Assembly (NCBI GenBank): GCA_002415025.1
Contig: DIBR01000008.1
Location: forward strand, 1-63,070
Source of the DNA: Spongiibacteraceae bacterium UBA5047
GTDB taxonomy: Bacteria; Pseudomonadota; Gammaproteobacteria; Pseudomonadales; Spongiibacteraceae
Direction of reading: 5' to 3'
Length of the DNA: 63,070 nucleotides
Shown: one piece after another, positions 26,065 through 35,604 of the stretch
Layout: the number at the start of each line of letters is the position of its first letter
Position numbering within the stretch: the stretch's first letter is position 1
Program-made: the position numbers and the translations under genes
Notes under the pieces: generated by a model
Told to the model about the DNA's origin: nothing
What the model saw: the letters and a program-made list of their open reading frames with translations, nothing else
Database searches by the model: none

Positions 26065-27297
26065 ATGAGTCAACTACAACGTCCGGACTGGGTTTCGCAT
26101 TTCAATCATCTTGGCACGGCCGCGGGTAGCCCCGAGACCTTGCTGCCCCTTGATGGCAACGCCCTGATCGACCAGGCCTGCGCGTTGACCGGGCTCGATG
26201 ACTTTGGCGATTTCCCCTGGCGCGAGGCCTACGACAAGCTGCTGTGGGGCCTGAACAACGAAGCCAAACTCAATACGCTCGGCCGTCTGCTGGTAAGAAC
26301 CGAGTTGCTGCGCACCCTGCAACTGCGACTGCGGCTTACGGACTTCTGGAAGCAAAACCCGCAAGTGCTGGAAACACCGATTATCGCGCCTATTGTGATT
26401 GCCGGCGCGGCGCGTACCGGCACCTCCATCCTGCAGGAAACCCTGTCGCAGGATGCGCAATTTCATTTGCCCTATACCTGGAAGTGCCTCGACCCACTGC
26501 CGCTGCAATCTGCCGACGACAAAGCCGCGCGCATCGACAAGGCCAAGTGTGAAGCCGAACTATGGGTGGATATTCAGCCCGAAATTCGCAGCATGCACGA
26601 CTTTGGCGCGGAGCTGCCCACGGAATGCCTGATTTTTATGTCCACGGATTACCACGCCGACTACTGGGGCATGGTGGCCGATATGCCCACCTGGAACAGC
26701 TGGCGCATGGAACAGGGTTATTTTCTCAATGCCTATCGATGGCACAAGCGCATACTGCAGACCATGCAAGTTGGCGAGCCGGACAATCGCACCTGGTTAT
26801 TGAAGTCGCCGGCGCATCTGGCTTTTCTCGATGTAGTGAAGGAGGTCTACCCGGACGTTCGCATTATTCACACCCACCGCGACCCGGTGAAATGCATTCC
26901 CTCCACGGCCAGCATTACCAGCACTGTGCGCTGGGAGCGCAGCGACACCGTCAACTCACTCGCCGTCGGTCAGGAAATTGCCTTTGGTTTTCAGTTTGCG
27001 ATGGAGAATGTGATTGACCAGCGCATCGACGGTCGCCTGCCTGAATCACAAATTACCGACATTCAGTTGCGCGAGTTAATTGATAATCCGGTGGCGGCCA
27101 TCAAACGGGTTTATGACCACTTTGGCTTGCCCTTTGCCGATGATATGCCCGCCAAAATAACGGGCTATCTCAACAACAAACCGCAAGGCAAGTTCGGCAA
27201 GCACAGCTATTCCATGGAAAGTTTTGGTTTAAGCGAAGGCGGCTTGCGCGACAGCTTCAAACGCTACAGCGATTACTATGGCATAGCGCCTGAATGA
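26065..27297 (+). CDS. Sulfotransferase family protein
   Basis: This 410-residue protein has the PAPS-binding 5' loop IAGAARTGTSILQETL at about 112-127 and the 3'-phosphate motif IIHTHRDPVKCIPSTASI at about 269-286, both typical of the Sulfotransfer_3 family. A helical N-terminal region precedes them. No signal or membrane segment is seen. The acceptor is unknown. It follows the phosphotransferase gene after a REP-like element, and its stop is 12 bases from the convergent oxyR stop. Confidence 0.88.
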   Translation: MSQLQRPDWVSHFNHLGTAAGSPETLLPLDGNALIDQACALTGLDDFGDFPWREAYDKLLWGLNNEAKLNTLGRLLVRTELLRTLQLRLRLTDFWKQNPQVLETPIIAPIVIAGAARTGTSILQETLSQDAQFHLPYTWKCLDPLPLQSADDKAARIDKAKCEAELWVDIQPEIRSMHDFGAELPTECLIFMSTDYHADYWGMVADMPTWNSWRMEQGYFLNAYRWHKRILQTMQVGEPDNRTWLLKSPAHLAFLDVVKEVYPDVRIIHTHRDPVKCIPSTASITSTVRWERSDTVNSLAVGQEIAFGFQFAMENVIDQRIDGRLPESQITDIQLRELIDNPVAAIKRVYDHFGLPFADDMPAKITGYLNNKPQGKFGKHSYSMESFGLSEGGLRDSFKRYSDYYGIAPE

Positions 27298-27309
27298 CAG
27301 GCCGAAAAA

Positions 27310-28209
27310 CTAGCTCTGGTGCTGCGTAATCACCTTGCCCAGCAGATGGAACTCCTCCTTGCGCGGACTGTTGCGGCGCCAGCACAATCCGATTGAACGC
27401 TGCACCGTCTCCTCCTCAAACGCACGCGTTTTAACGTGCGTGCCCGCCAGCAACTTGCCGTCCAACGCCATTCTGGGCAGCAGCGTCACGCCGATATTAT
27501 TCGCCACCATCTGCACCAGCGTATTCAGGCTGGTCGCCTGAAACGGTGCCGTCATATCGCGGTCATTTAAATGACAGGCTTCAAGCACGTGGTCACGAAG
27601 GCAGTGACCGTCTTCCAGCAGCAGCACATCCTGACCGCGCAGATCACTGCTTAACAAGGGGGTTTTGTTGGCAAGGCGGTGCTCTTCGTAGTAGGCCAAC
27701 AGAAACTCATCGTTATACAGGGGCGCAAAGTCCAGGCCCTCCGTGGGATAGGGCAGTGCGAGCAGCACAACATCCAGCTCACCTTCGCGCAGCCGCTTGA
27801 TCAAATTGACAGACAGATCCTCGCGAATAAATAACTGGCAGTCCGGGTATTTGCGCCGGAATCGCGGCAGGAATTTCGGCAGCAGAAAGGGTGCAATCGT
27901 CGGTATCACACCCAGATGCAGGCTGCCGCTAAAGGGCTTGCCCGCCGATTCAACCAGAGACACCAGATCATCAACCTGGGTCAAAATACGCTGGGCTCTG
28001 GCAACCACCTCCTGCCCGATATCCGTCAGCAGAACGCTTTTATTGTCTCGCTCCACCAGCAAAACACCGAGGTTGTCCTCCAGCTCACTGATGCCAGCGC
28101 TCAGGGTGGGCTGCGACACATGGCAGTGCTTGGCGGCGTGACCGAAGTGACGGTGCTTTGCCACCGCACACAGGTAGTTTAACTGTTTGAGTGTCGGGCG
28201 ATGCGCCAT
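27310..28209 (-). CDS. oxyR: OxyR, hydrogen peroxide-sensing LysR regulator
   Basis: This 299-residue LysR-type regulator has an N-terminal helix-turn-helix (HFGHAAKHCHVSQPTLSAGI). The peroxide-sensing pair C203 and C212 lies in EDGHCLRDHVLEACH, with the nine-residue spacing of E. coli OxyR C199/C208. AGGAAA precedes the ATG. OxyR usually controls catalase and alkyl hydroperoxide reductase; none is in this window. Confidence 0.95.
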   Translation of the reverse strand: MAHRPTLKQLNYLCAVAKHRHFGHAAKHCHVSQPTLSAGISELEDNLGVLLVERDNKSVLLTDIGQEVVARAQRILTQVDDLVSLVESAGKPFSGSLHLGVIPTIAPFLLPKFLPRFRRKYPDCQLFIREDLSVNLIKRLREGELDVVLLALPYPTEGLDFAPLYNDEFLLAYYEEHRLANKTPLLSSDLRGQDVLLLEDGHCLRDHVLEACHLNDRDMTAPFQATSLNTLVQMVANNIGVTLLPRMALDGKLLAGTHVKTRAFEEETVQRSIGLCWRRNSPRKEEFHLLGKVITQHQS

Positions 28210-28286
28210 AGAAATTTCCTATCATGGGTAGGCGCAATGTACGCGGGTTGAGTGCTGCATTTCAATAGCCGCCGCACCCGGCCGCC

Positions 28287-28697
28287 TTATAATTTCAAAG
28301 CCCGGTGCAGCAACATCCCGGCCAGCATGGCCGCCACAAACACCAGCACATCGCCAAAGCCACTCGCGATATTCACCAGCGCGGGTGCCGGGCACAAACC
28401 GCTTAAACCCCAACCCAGCCCGAACAGGGCCGCGCCACCCAGCAGCCTGGCGTCAATCGCCGTTGCCGCCGGCAGACTGAAACCCTCGGCAAACAGAGGG
28501 CGCTCGCGTTTTGTCACCACAAAATAGCCCGGCAGGGTCACCGCAATGGCGCCCCCCATCACCAGCGCAAGGCTGGGGTCCCAGTGCCCGGCAATATCGA
28601 GAAAGTTGAGCACCTTGTCCGGTATCAGCATGCCGGATACGGCCAGACCCAGCCCAAACAACACCCCCGCTACCAAGGCTGCAATTCCCTGCTTCAT
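28287..28697 (-). CDS. YeeE/YedE family transporter, C-terminal half
   Basis: This 136-residue membrane protein has about four helices and the conserved GLGWGLSGLCPAPAL (Cys 102). It corresponds to the second half of full-length YeeE/YedE (TsuA-type) thiosulfate or sulfur-compound transporters. The ATG at 28697 comes one base after the stop of the N-terminal half, with GGGAGG upstream, so the two halves are coupled. Such split pairs are known in proteobacteria. Confidence 0.88.
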   Translation of the reverse strand: MKQGIAALVAGVLFGLGLAVSGMLIPDKVLNFLDIAGHWDPSLALVMGGAIAVTLPGYFVVTKRERPLFAEGFSLPAATAIDARLLGGAALFGLGWGLSGLCPAPALVNIASGFGDVLVFVAAMLAGMLLHRALKL

Positions 28698-28698
28698 A

Positions 28699-29127
28699 TC
28701 AGCCTCCCAGCACATGGCGTTGAACAAACACGGTAGCAATCGCCACCGCCATAAACACCAGCGTCGCCACGATTGAACGCGGCGACAGGCGGCCAATACC
28801 GCAAACCCCGTGACCCGAGGTGCAACCCGAACCAAGCCGTGTTCCAAAACCCACCAGCAGGCCGGCCACGATTAACACCGGCGTGGAGGCGCGCAAAACA
28901 ATCTCGTCTGCACCCACGTACCCGTAGAGACCTGCAGCCCCTCCAGTCAGCAAACCGGCAATAAACAGCCAGCGCCAATAGGAAGCCGGGCTGAAATCCG
29001 TCATGGCCGTACCCACAATGCCGGAAATACCCGCCACCTTGCCGTTTAACCACAGCAGCAACAGAGCCGCTGCGCCGATCATGATGCCGCCGGCCAGAGA
29101 AGCCAGTGGTGTAAAGGTTGTTTCCAT
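28699..29127 (-). CDS. YeeE/YedE family transporter, N-terminal half
   Basis: This 142-residue membrane protein has about four helices and the signature GSGCTSGHGVCG at 100-110 (Cys 102 and 109). These Cys line the pore in the TsuA structures and relay thiosulfate. With the following gene it makes one split transporter for a sulfur compound. It is on the same strand as OxyR with about 77 bases between the pair and oxyR; a functional link to oxidative stress is only suggested by position. Confidence 0.9.
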   Translation of the reverse strand: METTFTPLASLAGGIMIGAAALLLLWLNGKVAGISGIVGTAMTDFSPASYWRWLFIAGLLTGGAAGLYGYVGADEIVLRASTPVLIVAGLLVGFGTRLGSGCTSGHGVCGIGRLSPRSIVATLVFMAVAIATVFVQRHVLGG

Positions 29128-29237
29128 ACGAAAGCTCCGACGCGCCTACTAAAGCCCCTTAGCCGCGCTATCAATTCAAACCGCCAGCATACCTGCGTCG
29201 CCATTAAGTGCTCAAGCCGGCGCCTGCACAGAAACGG

Positions 29238-29265
29238 TTGACCTCAGTTCACAATCTACTAGACT
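29238..29265 (+). promoter_or_regulatory. Candidate promoter of the exported three-gene cluster
   Basis: TTGACC (29238-29243) and TAGACT (29260-29265), 16 bases apart, match sigma-70 boxes in five and four of six positions. Transcription would begin near 29272. That argues for the ATG at 29341 as start rather than 29278. Confidence 0.4.
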
Positions 29266-29340
29266 AAAAAATGAGCGATGCTGTCGGCAGCGGGGATGCC
29301 AGAAGCGCCAAACCACTGGTTACAGCCCAGGGCAGCCGCC

Positions 29341-31497
29341 ATGAATGATTCTAATAATACGGGCCGCAAACAGGCTCACGTTGTTGCCCGTTGCCGCAGT
29401 TTCCTGTGCAGGGGGCTGCTCACCAGCCTGCTGATGCTCGCTACAACCTCGCCCGGATACGCTATTTCTCCCGAGTTTTATCAGCTGCTGGGCGATATTA
29501 ACGGGCAACTCAAAACCTTTTCGCCCACACGCGGCCCACAGTGCAGCCCTGACCTTGTAGACAAGGTGCAAAACTCGCTGCAGGGCGAACTGTTTACATC
29601 GGCCTTCAAGGAAGTGGTGGTTAAACCGCTGGAATCCGGTGCGAAAACAGCAGCCTCCCTGCTCGGCGCACCAGGGCTTGCGCTGACCACTTACGGCATT
29701 ATGCGCTGTGCCATGGACGAGACCACTGCGCAGGGCTTTTTCCGCTGCGCAGGCGGAGAATCACTGGGTGGAGCACTCGGCTCAGGGCTTGGCACGCAAC
29801 TGGGCGAAGGCGCGGCCGGAGCCGTCACTGGCGTCGCTTTCGATCGCGGCTGGGATGAAGCCTTTGCCCAGGCGCGCAGCGCCTATGAAGCCTACGGCAG
29901 CACATCGGAAGAAGTGTCAGACTCCAGCAGCGCCAGCGGCTGCAAGGTTGAATACCGCTTTTACTGGGCCAAACGTCCACGCCCCGGTGCGCGCGGCGGT
30001 CGCATCATTTTCAGCGCGCGCGTAAGTGACTGCGACTGTCGCAGCGCCAGTCAGGCCAAGTCCGGGCATGTGCGGGCCATGTTTGACGTTGTCTACGTCA
30101 GGCACGGTAACAACCAACCCGGCTGGAAAGTCCGGCCGTTTCGCGATTTGCACCTGGAGGCCCAATGCTGTGGGCAGCGCCGTCCGCCGGATACCAGCTA
30201 CCTGTTCAACAGCGCCGGCAAGTTAATTGGTATATTTAACGATGACGACCTGGTCGAGCCAGAGGCCGACGATGCACCGCCTCCACCTAAAGGTGGCGGC
30301 TCGGAAACGAGCGACCCTCCTCCTCAGACACCACCACCTCCGCCGCCTCCGATCCGACTGCCGGAGCCGGAGGTCGTCGAATACGATCGCAGTAACCCCT
30401 GCCCGGCCTGTGTTCCCATTCAACAGAAAATTGACGAGCAAGCTCGGAAAATTTCTGCCTTGCGTGCGGAGCGCAGCGCAAAACTCGGCGAGAAAAATGA
30501 CAAGCTGGCAGAGAAAGCCCGCATCGAAAAACGCATCCGGCTGCTTGAATCCCGCCTCGCCGGCCAAGGTGGTACGGGTGGCGAATCTTTCGACTCCGGC
30601 ACAGGGCTAACCACATCATCCTACGATACCGGCGATGGCCGTGTGCGAATCACCGTAACGGACGCGGACGGCAACGTCCTTTCCGAACGCTTTCGCGAGC
30701 GCGAGAGCAGCGAGTCCATCAAACAAAAACTGGAACAAGCCCAACAGGAAAAGGCAACGACCGAAGCCGAGATCAGCGCACTCGACAAAGCCATCAGCGC
30801 GCTGGATGACGCCCGCGAAGCCGCCATTGCTGTCTACGATAACTTGCAGGCGGCGCTGGACGACTGCGTAAACCGCCTATGCAGAGGTTTTGCGCGTTGT
30901 GAACAATTGCTGAAACACATTGAGGCCTACGAACGGGCAGGACTCAAACAGCGATCACGCTCCATCTACAATGACCTGATGCGCCGCGCCAGAGAGATGG
31001 GCTGCTTTGATCTGGAAGACAGGCAGCACCGCCTGTTCGATCAGAACTATCAGCTCGACAGCAGTCAAGTGTTTGTATCGCCGCCGCAACCGGGCGTGTC
31101 GGTCAAAGTCATCGACGTTCGCCATGTCTCGGGCAACAATCCCTTTGATCGCGAAAACCCGGAAGCAGCCGATGCAGCAAGGCCCGGCACAAGCACCTCC
31201 ACACCAACAACCTTGGCGCCACCGGCAACAACACCCCCTGCCACGACACCGCCAACCACTACGCCACCGGGTGGCGGCGCCGACATCTCGGTGGTGAATG
31301 TAAGTGGCCGCATTATTCCCATACGCAAACTGAGAATTGGTGGCCCGGAAGCTGGCTGCGCTGGCGATCACTACCACGCATCGTCGGCCATCGCCTGTGA
31401 CGGAACCAGTGTTCCCGATCCCGCACCGTCAAACTGCGGCTACGGTTTGGTTGGCAGTGAATTCGACTTCCCGCTGGCAAACTGCGCGAATCCCTGA
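29341..31497 (+). CDS. Large exported coiled-coil protein, unknown function
   Basis: This 718-residue protein is of no family I recognise. From the N-terminus it has a signal peptide (to about 41), a helical region with a glycine-rich stretch (138-165), a Cys-rich beta region (200-300, with CDC and CC), a Pro-rich linker (about 304-345), a CPAC motif (354-357), two charged coiled coils (about 358-406 and 455-505) around a beta hairpin, a four-Cys helical segment (509-555), a Pro/Thr-rich linker (about 615-645) and a small C-terminal domain with GDHYHA and several Cys. The Cys pattern suggests disulfides in the periplasm or outside. The start is uncertain (29278 and 29296 also ATG). The next gene follows after nine bases. 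Confidence 0.7.
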   Translation: MNDSNNTGRKQAHVVARCRSFLCRGLLTSLLMLATTSPGYAISPEFYQLLGDINGQLKTFSPTRGPQCSPDLVDKVQNSLQGELFTSAFKEVVVKPLESGAKTAASLLGAPGLALTTYGIMRCAMDETTAQGFFRCAGGESLGGALGSGLGTQLGEGAAGAVTGVAFDRGWDEAFAQARSAYEAYGSTSEEVSDSSSASGCKVEYRFYWAKRPRPGARGGRIIFSARVSDCDCRSASQAKSGHVRAMFDVVYVRHGNNQPGWKVRPFRDLHLEAQCCGQRRPPDTSYLFNSAGKLIGIFNDDDLVEPEADDAPPPPKGGGSETSDPPPQTPPPPPPPIRLPEPEVVEYDRSNPCPACVPIQQKIDEQARKISALRAERSAKLGEKNDKLAEKARIEKRIRLLESRLAGQGGTGGESFDSGTGLTTSSYDTGDGRVRITVTDADGNVLSERFRERESSESIKQKLEQAQQEKATTEAEISALDKAISALDDAREAAIAVYDNLQAALDDCVNRLCRGFARCEQLLKHIEAYERAGLKQRSRSIYNDLMRRAREMGCFDLEDRQHRLFDQNYQLDSSQVFVSPPQPGVSVKVIDVRHVSGNNPFDRENPEAADAARPGTSTSTPTTLAPPATTPPATTPPTTTPPGGGADISVVNVSGRIIPIRKLRIGGPEAGCAGDHYHASSAIACDGTSVPDPAPSNCGYGLVGSEFDFPLANCANP

Positions 31498-31506
31498 GGA
31501 GCCACT

Positions 31507-32055
31507 ATGCGACATTTTTCAGGTCACATCTTTTTACCTCGCATCGATGACTCGAGGGCTTGCGGGCGATTGCTGGTAGTCGCAATTCTGTGCGCACTGA
31601 TCGCTGGCGCTGTTCAGGCGCGCGGTTTCAGAACGATGGTTTCATTTTCCGCTGCCGACGACAGCACGACGCCTGCCGATGCCCAGCCACTCGCACCCGG
31701 TTCGGAAATTCCCCGGTCGGTGGCGGTAGAGGCCCTGACCCGGATTGTCGCGCAATGGAACACTCCCGCTATGCAGGCATCGCTGTCGGAACGTTTTTTT
31801 GACGCCGCCAAATTCGGCGACAACGTTGCAGAAAATTTACCGCGCGATGCGGCCTTGCGCATACAAGCTATTCGCGGTGTGCAGACGCTAAGTCAGCGCA
31901 CTGAGCAAGATTCTGTTACCGGCGCGGTGAATAACGTCAGCATCGTATCTGTCACTGCGCAAACACAACTGGAGTTCAGCTCCACATCGCAGGGCTTTGT
32001 CCGTCGTTCGGGCGTGAACGAATTCATTCTGGAAATTACGGAAGCAATCCCCTGA
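31507..32055 (+). CDS. Small exported protein of the same cluster, unknown function
   Basis: This 182-residue protein has a hydrophobic segment (RLLVVAILCALIAGAVQA, about 21-38) that looks like a long signal peptide or anchor. The mature part has no Cys and ends in beta-type sequence (VNNVSIVSVTAQTQLEF). The ribosome site GAGGAG overlaps the stop of the gene before, so the two are coupled. I recognise no family. Confidence 0.68.
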   Translation: MRHFSGHIFLPRIDDSRACGRLLVVAILCALIAGAVQARGFRTMVSFSAADDSTTPADAQPLAPGSEIPRSVAVEALTRIVAQWNTPAMQASLSERFFDAAKFGDNVAENLPRDAALRIQAIRGVQTLSQRTEQDSVTGAVNNVSIVSVTAQTQLEFSSTSQGFVRRSGVNEFILEITEAIP

Positions 32056-32119
32056 CACAGTGGCCCGAAGGCGAATCGTGCAGCACTGTATAAAACAGAC
32101 AACATAGCGAGACGTGCCC

Positions 32120-34249
32120 GTGAAAACACTAACAACCCTGAGCGGCATCAGCTTGCTGATACTGCAGCAGAACGTGGCAGCACTGGAGTATCGTGGCAGC
32201 AACACGTTGCGTCTGTCTGAATATGATGCACAGGGGCCAGCCGCACCCTACCCCTTTGAAGGCAGTATGGCCTACGACGAATTTTCCCTTTATTTGCAGG
32301 ACTACAGCAACGCCTACGATTACAGCAGCGCCCAGCTTACCGGCGTTTATGCCGCCGATGATTACCGTCATCCGCAAACCGGCGTGTCCGCCGAGCGCGT
32401 AAACCTGACCGTACAAAAGGGCACCAGCTCCCTGCCCTGGCGCGCGGAGCTGGGTGATCATTTCGCCTACTACAGCCAGCTCACGCTGCAGCAGTCTTTG
32501 AAAGGCGCACAACTGGAATTGCAGCCGCAAACCGGTTTTGGTCGTCACTCTTTTGTGGTGAATGTTGGCGAAGTGGAATCTGACTGGCGCCGATTGAATC
32601 TCGGCGAAAATACGGTGGCCGGATTGTCGTGGCTTTTTGAACACAACCGGCTCGGTCACTTTGCCCTGAACGTAGTGCGCAACGAACGCGACGGCTTCGC
32701 GCTCTTGAATACGCTGGACCAAACCCAAACCGTATATTCCCTGGCTGGCGAAAAGCAGTTTCTGATCGCCGACCACCGTCTGAGCATTGAATCCGAGTTT
32801 GCACATTTCTCGGGCGACCACAGTGGTCTGAGCGGCGCGCAAAGTGGCCAGAGTCGAAGCGACAATGCTGCCTTCGTCGAATTGCGCGGCGCACCACTTT
32901 CCGGCCGTTGGGATGCACTGCTGCGCGCCGATCACTTCGGTCAGGATTATCGCCCCGGAGGCGCAATTATTACGCCCGACCGCCGATCACTACAGGCCTA
33001 TGCAGGCTACCGCTTCAGTGGCAGCCAGTTGCGCGGGCGCATACAACGCTACAAAGACAATTATGAAACGGCCAACGTGCTGACGACCGAAACCGTTGGC
33101 GCCAACCTGAGTGGCGCCTTCATTCCCGGCCTGAGCAGCGCAGTGGACATCTTCAGGCAAACCCAGGAAAACGAAAATAACAGCGTCGACCAGGACATCC
33201 TGACGGCGACTGCAGATTTCAGCCGTCCATTGCGGCATAACGTACACGGTCGCAGCAGCCTGTACTACCAGCACATCGACGATCACAGCGCCGTAAATGT
33301 CGACAGCCGGGTACGGCAGATTGGCGCGTTTGTAGATTATAGTTTTCAGTACCGCAGCATGGATGCCTTGCTCTCGCCCGGGCTCGTCTGGCGTGATATT
33401 CGCGATACAGCCATTGAGTCGGACGAACTTCAGCCCGCCCTGCGAATGACCCTGACGCGCTTTGATCACCGATTCGAAGTTCAGTACAACACCCTGATCC
33501 AGGACAGAAGCCGCGTTCAGGGCGGCGTTGATGTCGATACCTCGCAATGGTCAGCGAACTACGAATATCGTTGGGGGCAACATGTCTTCGGTGCGGAATA
33601 CGATCGCTTTGACCGCGACCCCGATACCGGAGCAGACACCGAGGCCTACCGCGCCTCCCTCTACTGGACATTTTATTTTGATCGCAACGGTGGCGACGCT
33701 ACCGCCGTTCAAACCGTTGGCAGCAGCTCTGCGGCAGAATTTGTGGCCATAGACTTGCTGATGTTGCCTCCGGGCAGTAGTGCAGAGCAGACTCGTGAAT
33801 CACTGAACAGCCACAACTTCAGGCAGGCACAGCAGCAAGGCAACTACCGCGCCTACCCCTACCCGGTCTTTTACGACGTGGTGCAGAGCCAGACACTGGT
33901 CACCGAACTCTCGGGCGGCCAACTTCAGGCCAGCGGCGTGGTATTCCAGTTTGATAATCGCGGCGACCTGAACAACATCGCGCAAACCTACGCCAGCACC
34001 CTGCGCCAGCTGATCCGAAACTACGGCAGCCCCAGTCGCAATTTTGAAACCGGCGATTTCAGCGGCAATATCGCCACCCAGCTCGCCAACGGCTCTTTCA
34101 AACGCATTGTTGAATGGGATATGCCCAAAGGTGTGCTGCGCTTTGGCATTCCAAGGCGGCTCGACGGTGTCTTGAGAATGGAACTGATCTACCGCCAGAC
34201 ACAACCGCAAACCAACCAGTCGCTGTGGGGATTCACGCAACTCCAGTAG
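32120..34249 (+). CDS. Outer-membrane beta-barrel protein with C-terminal soluble domain
   Basis: This protein of about 709 residues has a signal peptide ending near QQNVAAL. Then come about 500 residues of alternating polar/hydrophobic strands rich in Tyr, Phe, Gln and Asp, with many aromatic girdle positions, as in outer-membrane barrels of 16 or more strands. A distinct alpha/beta domain of about 170 residues follows (from AEFVAIDLLMLPPGSS to the end). The last residue is Gln and not the usual Phe, in keeping with the barrel not being at the C-terminus. The start is GTG at 32120 with GAGA upstream; GTG at 32114 is an alternative. It follows the two exported proteins on the same strand. Confidence 0.72.
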   Translation: MKTLTTLSGISLLILQQNVAALEYRGSNTLRLSEYDAQGPAAPYPFEGSMAYDEFSLYLQDYSNAYDYSSAQLTGVYAADDYRHPQTGVSAERVNLTVQKGTSSLPWRAELGDHFAYYSQLTLQQSLKGAQLELQPQTGFGRHSFVVNVGEVESDWRRLNLGENTVAGLSWLFEHNRLGHFALNVVRNERDGFALLNTLDQTQTVYSLAGEKQFLIADHRLSIESEFAHFSGDHSGLSGAQSGQSRSDNAAFVELRGAPLSGRWDALLRADHFGQDYRPGGAIITPDRRSLQAYAGYRFSGSQLRGRIQRYKDNYETANVLTTETVGANLSGAFIPGLSSAVDIFRQTQENENNSVDQDILTATADFSRPLRHNVHGRSSLYYQHIDDHSAVNVDSRVRQIGAFVDYSFQYRSMDALLSPGLVWRDIRDTAIESDELQPALRMTLTRFDHRFEVQYNTLIQDRSRVQGGVDVDTSQWSANYEYRWGQHVFGAEYDRFDRDPDTGADTEAYRASLYWTFYFDRNGGDATAVQTVGSSSAAEFVAIDLLMLPPGSSAEQTRESLNSHNFRQAQQQGNYRAYPYPVFYDVVQSQTLVTELSGGQLQASGVVFQFDNRGDLNNIAQTYASTLRQLIRNYGSPSRNFETGDFSGNIATQLANGSFKRIVEWDMPKGVLRFGIPRRLDGVLRMELIYRQTQPQTNQSLWGFTQLQ

Positions 34250-34324
34250 CCCGCCGCGAGACCCCGCCAACTGGCAATGAGCGCCCACTGTGATTAGACT
34301 GCTCGCCTTCAGCGGAGAGCAAGC

Positions 34325-35533
34325 ATGAATCCTGAAGTAAACCCCACCGGCCCGCTGGCCGGCATTCGCGTACTGGAGCTGGGCCAACTACTGGCCGGCC
34401 CCTTTACCGCATCCATTCTCGGCTACTTTGGCGCCGAAGTAATCAAGGTTGAGCCGCCTGAAGGTGATCCCATTCGTCGCTGGCGGGTGATGAAGGACGA
34501 TACCTCACTGTGGTGGTACAGCCTGGGCCGCAATAAAAAATCCATCGCCCTCGACCTCAAATCCTCCGAGGGGCAGGCTCTGGTGCGTGAGCTGGCGGGA
34601 ACCTGCGACGTACTGGTGGAAAACTTTCGTCCCGGCGTCATGGAAAAATGGGGACTGGGGCCTGAGGACCTCAAGGCCGACAACCCCGACCTGATTTACA
34701 CCCGCATCTCCGGCTACGGCCAGACCGGCCCCTACGCCGAAAAGCCCGGTTTCGCCTCGGTGTGTGAAGGTATTAGCGGCTTTCGCTTTTTGAACGGCTT
34801 TCCGGACGAGGCACCCGTGCGCCCCAACCTGAGTATCGGCGACAGCATCGCCTCCCTGCATGCGGTAATCGGCATCCTGATGTCACTCACGGCCAAACTG
34901 CGCAATCGCGCCAGTGGTCAGGTGGTCGATGTGGCCCTGTACGAATCCATGTTCAATCTGCTCGAAGGTGTGATTCCGGAGTACAGCGGCGCGGGCGTGG
35001 TACGCCAGCCAGCCGGCACCACCGTGACCGGCATTGTACCCACCAACACCTACCGCTGCCTGGATGCAAAGTTTGTGGTGATCGGCGGTAACGGCGATTC
35101 CATCTTCAAGCGGCTGATGAACGCCATTGACCGGCCCGACTATGCCGACGACCCGGCCATGGCCGACAACGCCGGCCGCGTTGTGCACGAACGCGCTATC
35201 GATACCGCCATTGCGAGCTGGTGCAGCGCCCGCGAATCCAAAGACGTTATTGCGGCACTGGAAGCGGTGCGCGTGCCGGTTGGCCCGATTTACAACGTCG
35301 AAGACATGTTCAAAGACCCGCACTTTCAGGCACGTGGTTTGTTTGAAGAAATCACGGTGGGTAACGATCAGGTGCATATCCCCGCCATCACTCCGCGCTT
35401 GTCGGAAACGCCCGGATCAACCCGCTGGCCCGGCCCACCACTTGGCGCTCACAGCGACACAATATTGCGCGAATTGCTGAACAAGTCCGACGATGACATT
35501 GCCGCGTTACGCAAGGCCGGTACCGTTAACTGA
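34325..35533 (+). CDS. CaiB/BaiF family CoA transferase
   Basis: This 402-residue family III CoA transferase moves CoA between carboxylic acids. It has the N-terminal GIRVLELGQLLAGPFTASIL, GAEVIKVEPPEGDPIR, DVLVENFRPGVMEKWG, and the catalytic Asp in VVDVALYESM (about residue 202). It resembles L-carnitine dehydratase/formyl-CoA transferase relatives. It lies upstream of an F420-type oxidoreductase with a REP-like element between. The acid substrate is unknown. Confidence 0.92.
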   Translation: MNPEVNPTGPLAGIRVLELGQLLAGPFTASILGYFGAEVIKVEPPEGDPIRRWRVMKDDTSLWWYSLGRNKKSIALDLKSSEGQALVRELAGTCDVLVENFRPGVMEKWGLGPEDLKADNPDLIYTRISGYGQTGPYAEKPGFASVCEGISGFRFLNGFPDEAPVRPNLSIGDSIASLHAVIGILMSLTAKLRNRASGQVVDVALYESMFNLLEGVIPEYSGAGVVRQPAGTTVTGIVPTNTYRCLDAKFVVIGGNGDSIFKRLMNAIDRPDYADDPAMADNAGRVVHERAIDTAIASWCSARESKDVIAALEAVRVPVGPIYNVEDMFKDPHFQARGLFEEITVGNDQVHIPAITPRLSETPGSTRWPGPPLGAHSDTILRELLNKSDDDIAALRKAGTVN

Positions 35534-35604
35534 GCACCCGGAACATTAACGGATTGTGAGGGTACAACGGCGGCGAGCTGCAATAATTGCAGGCAGTCAA
35601 TAAC

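Noticed and set aside
29278..29340. Earlier start (ATG at 29278) for the exported coiled-coil protein
   Set aside because: The likely transcription start near 29272 leaves no room for a ribosome site, and 21 added residues would precede an already long signal-peptide n-region.
30223..30567. Minus-strand frame within the exported coiled-coil gene
   Set aside because: It is a shadow of the Pro-rich and coiled-coil coding region, with no start context.
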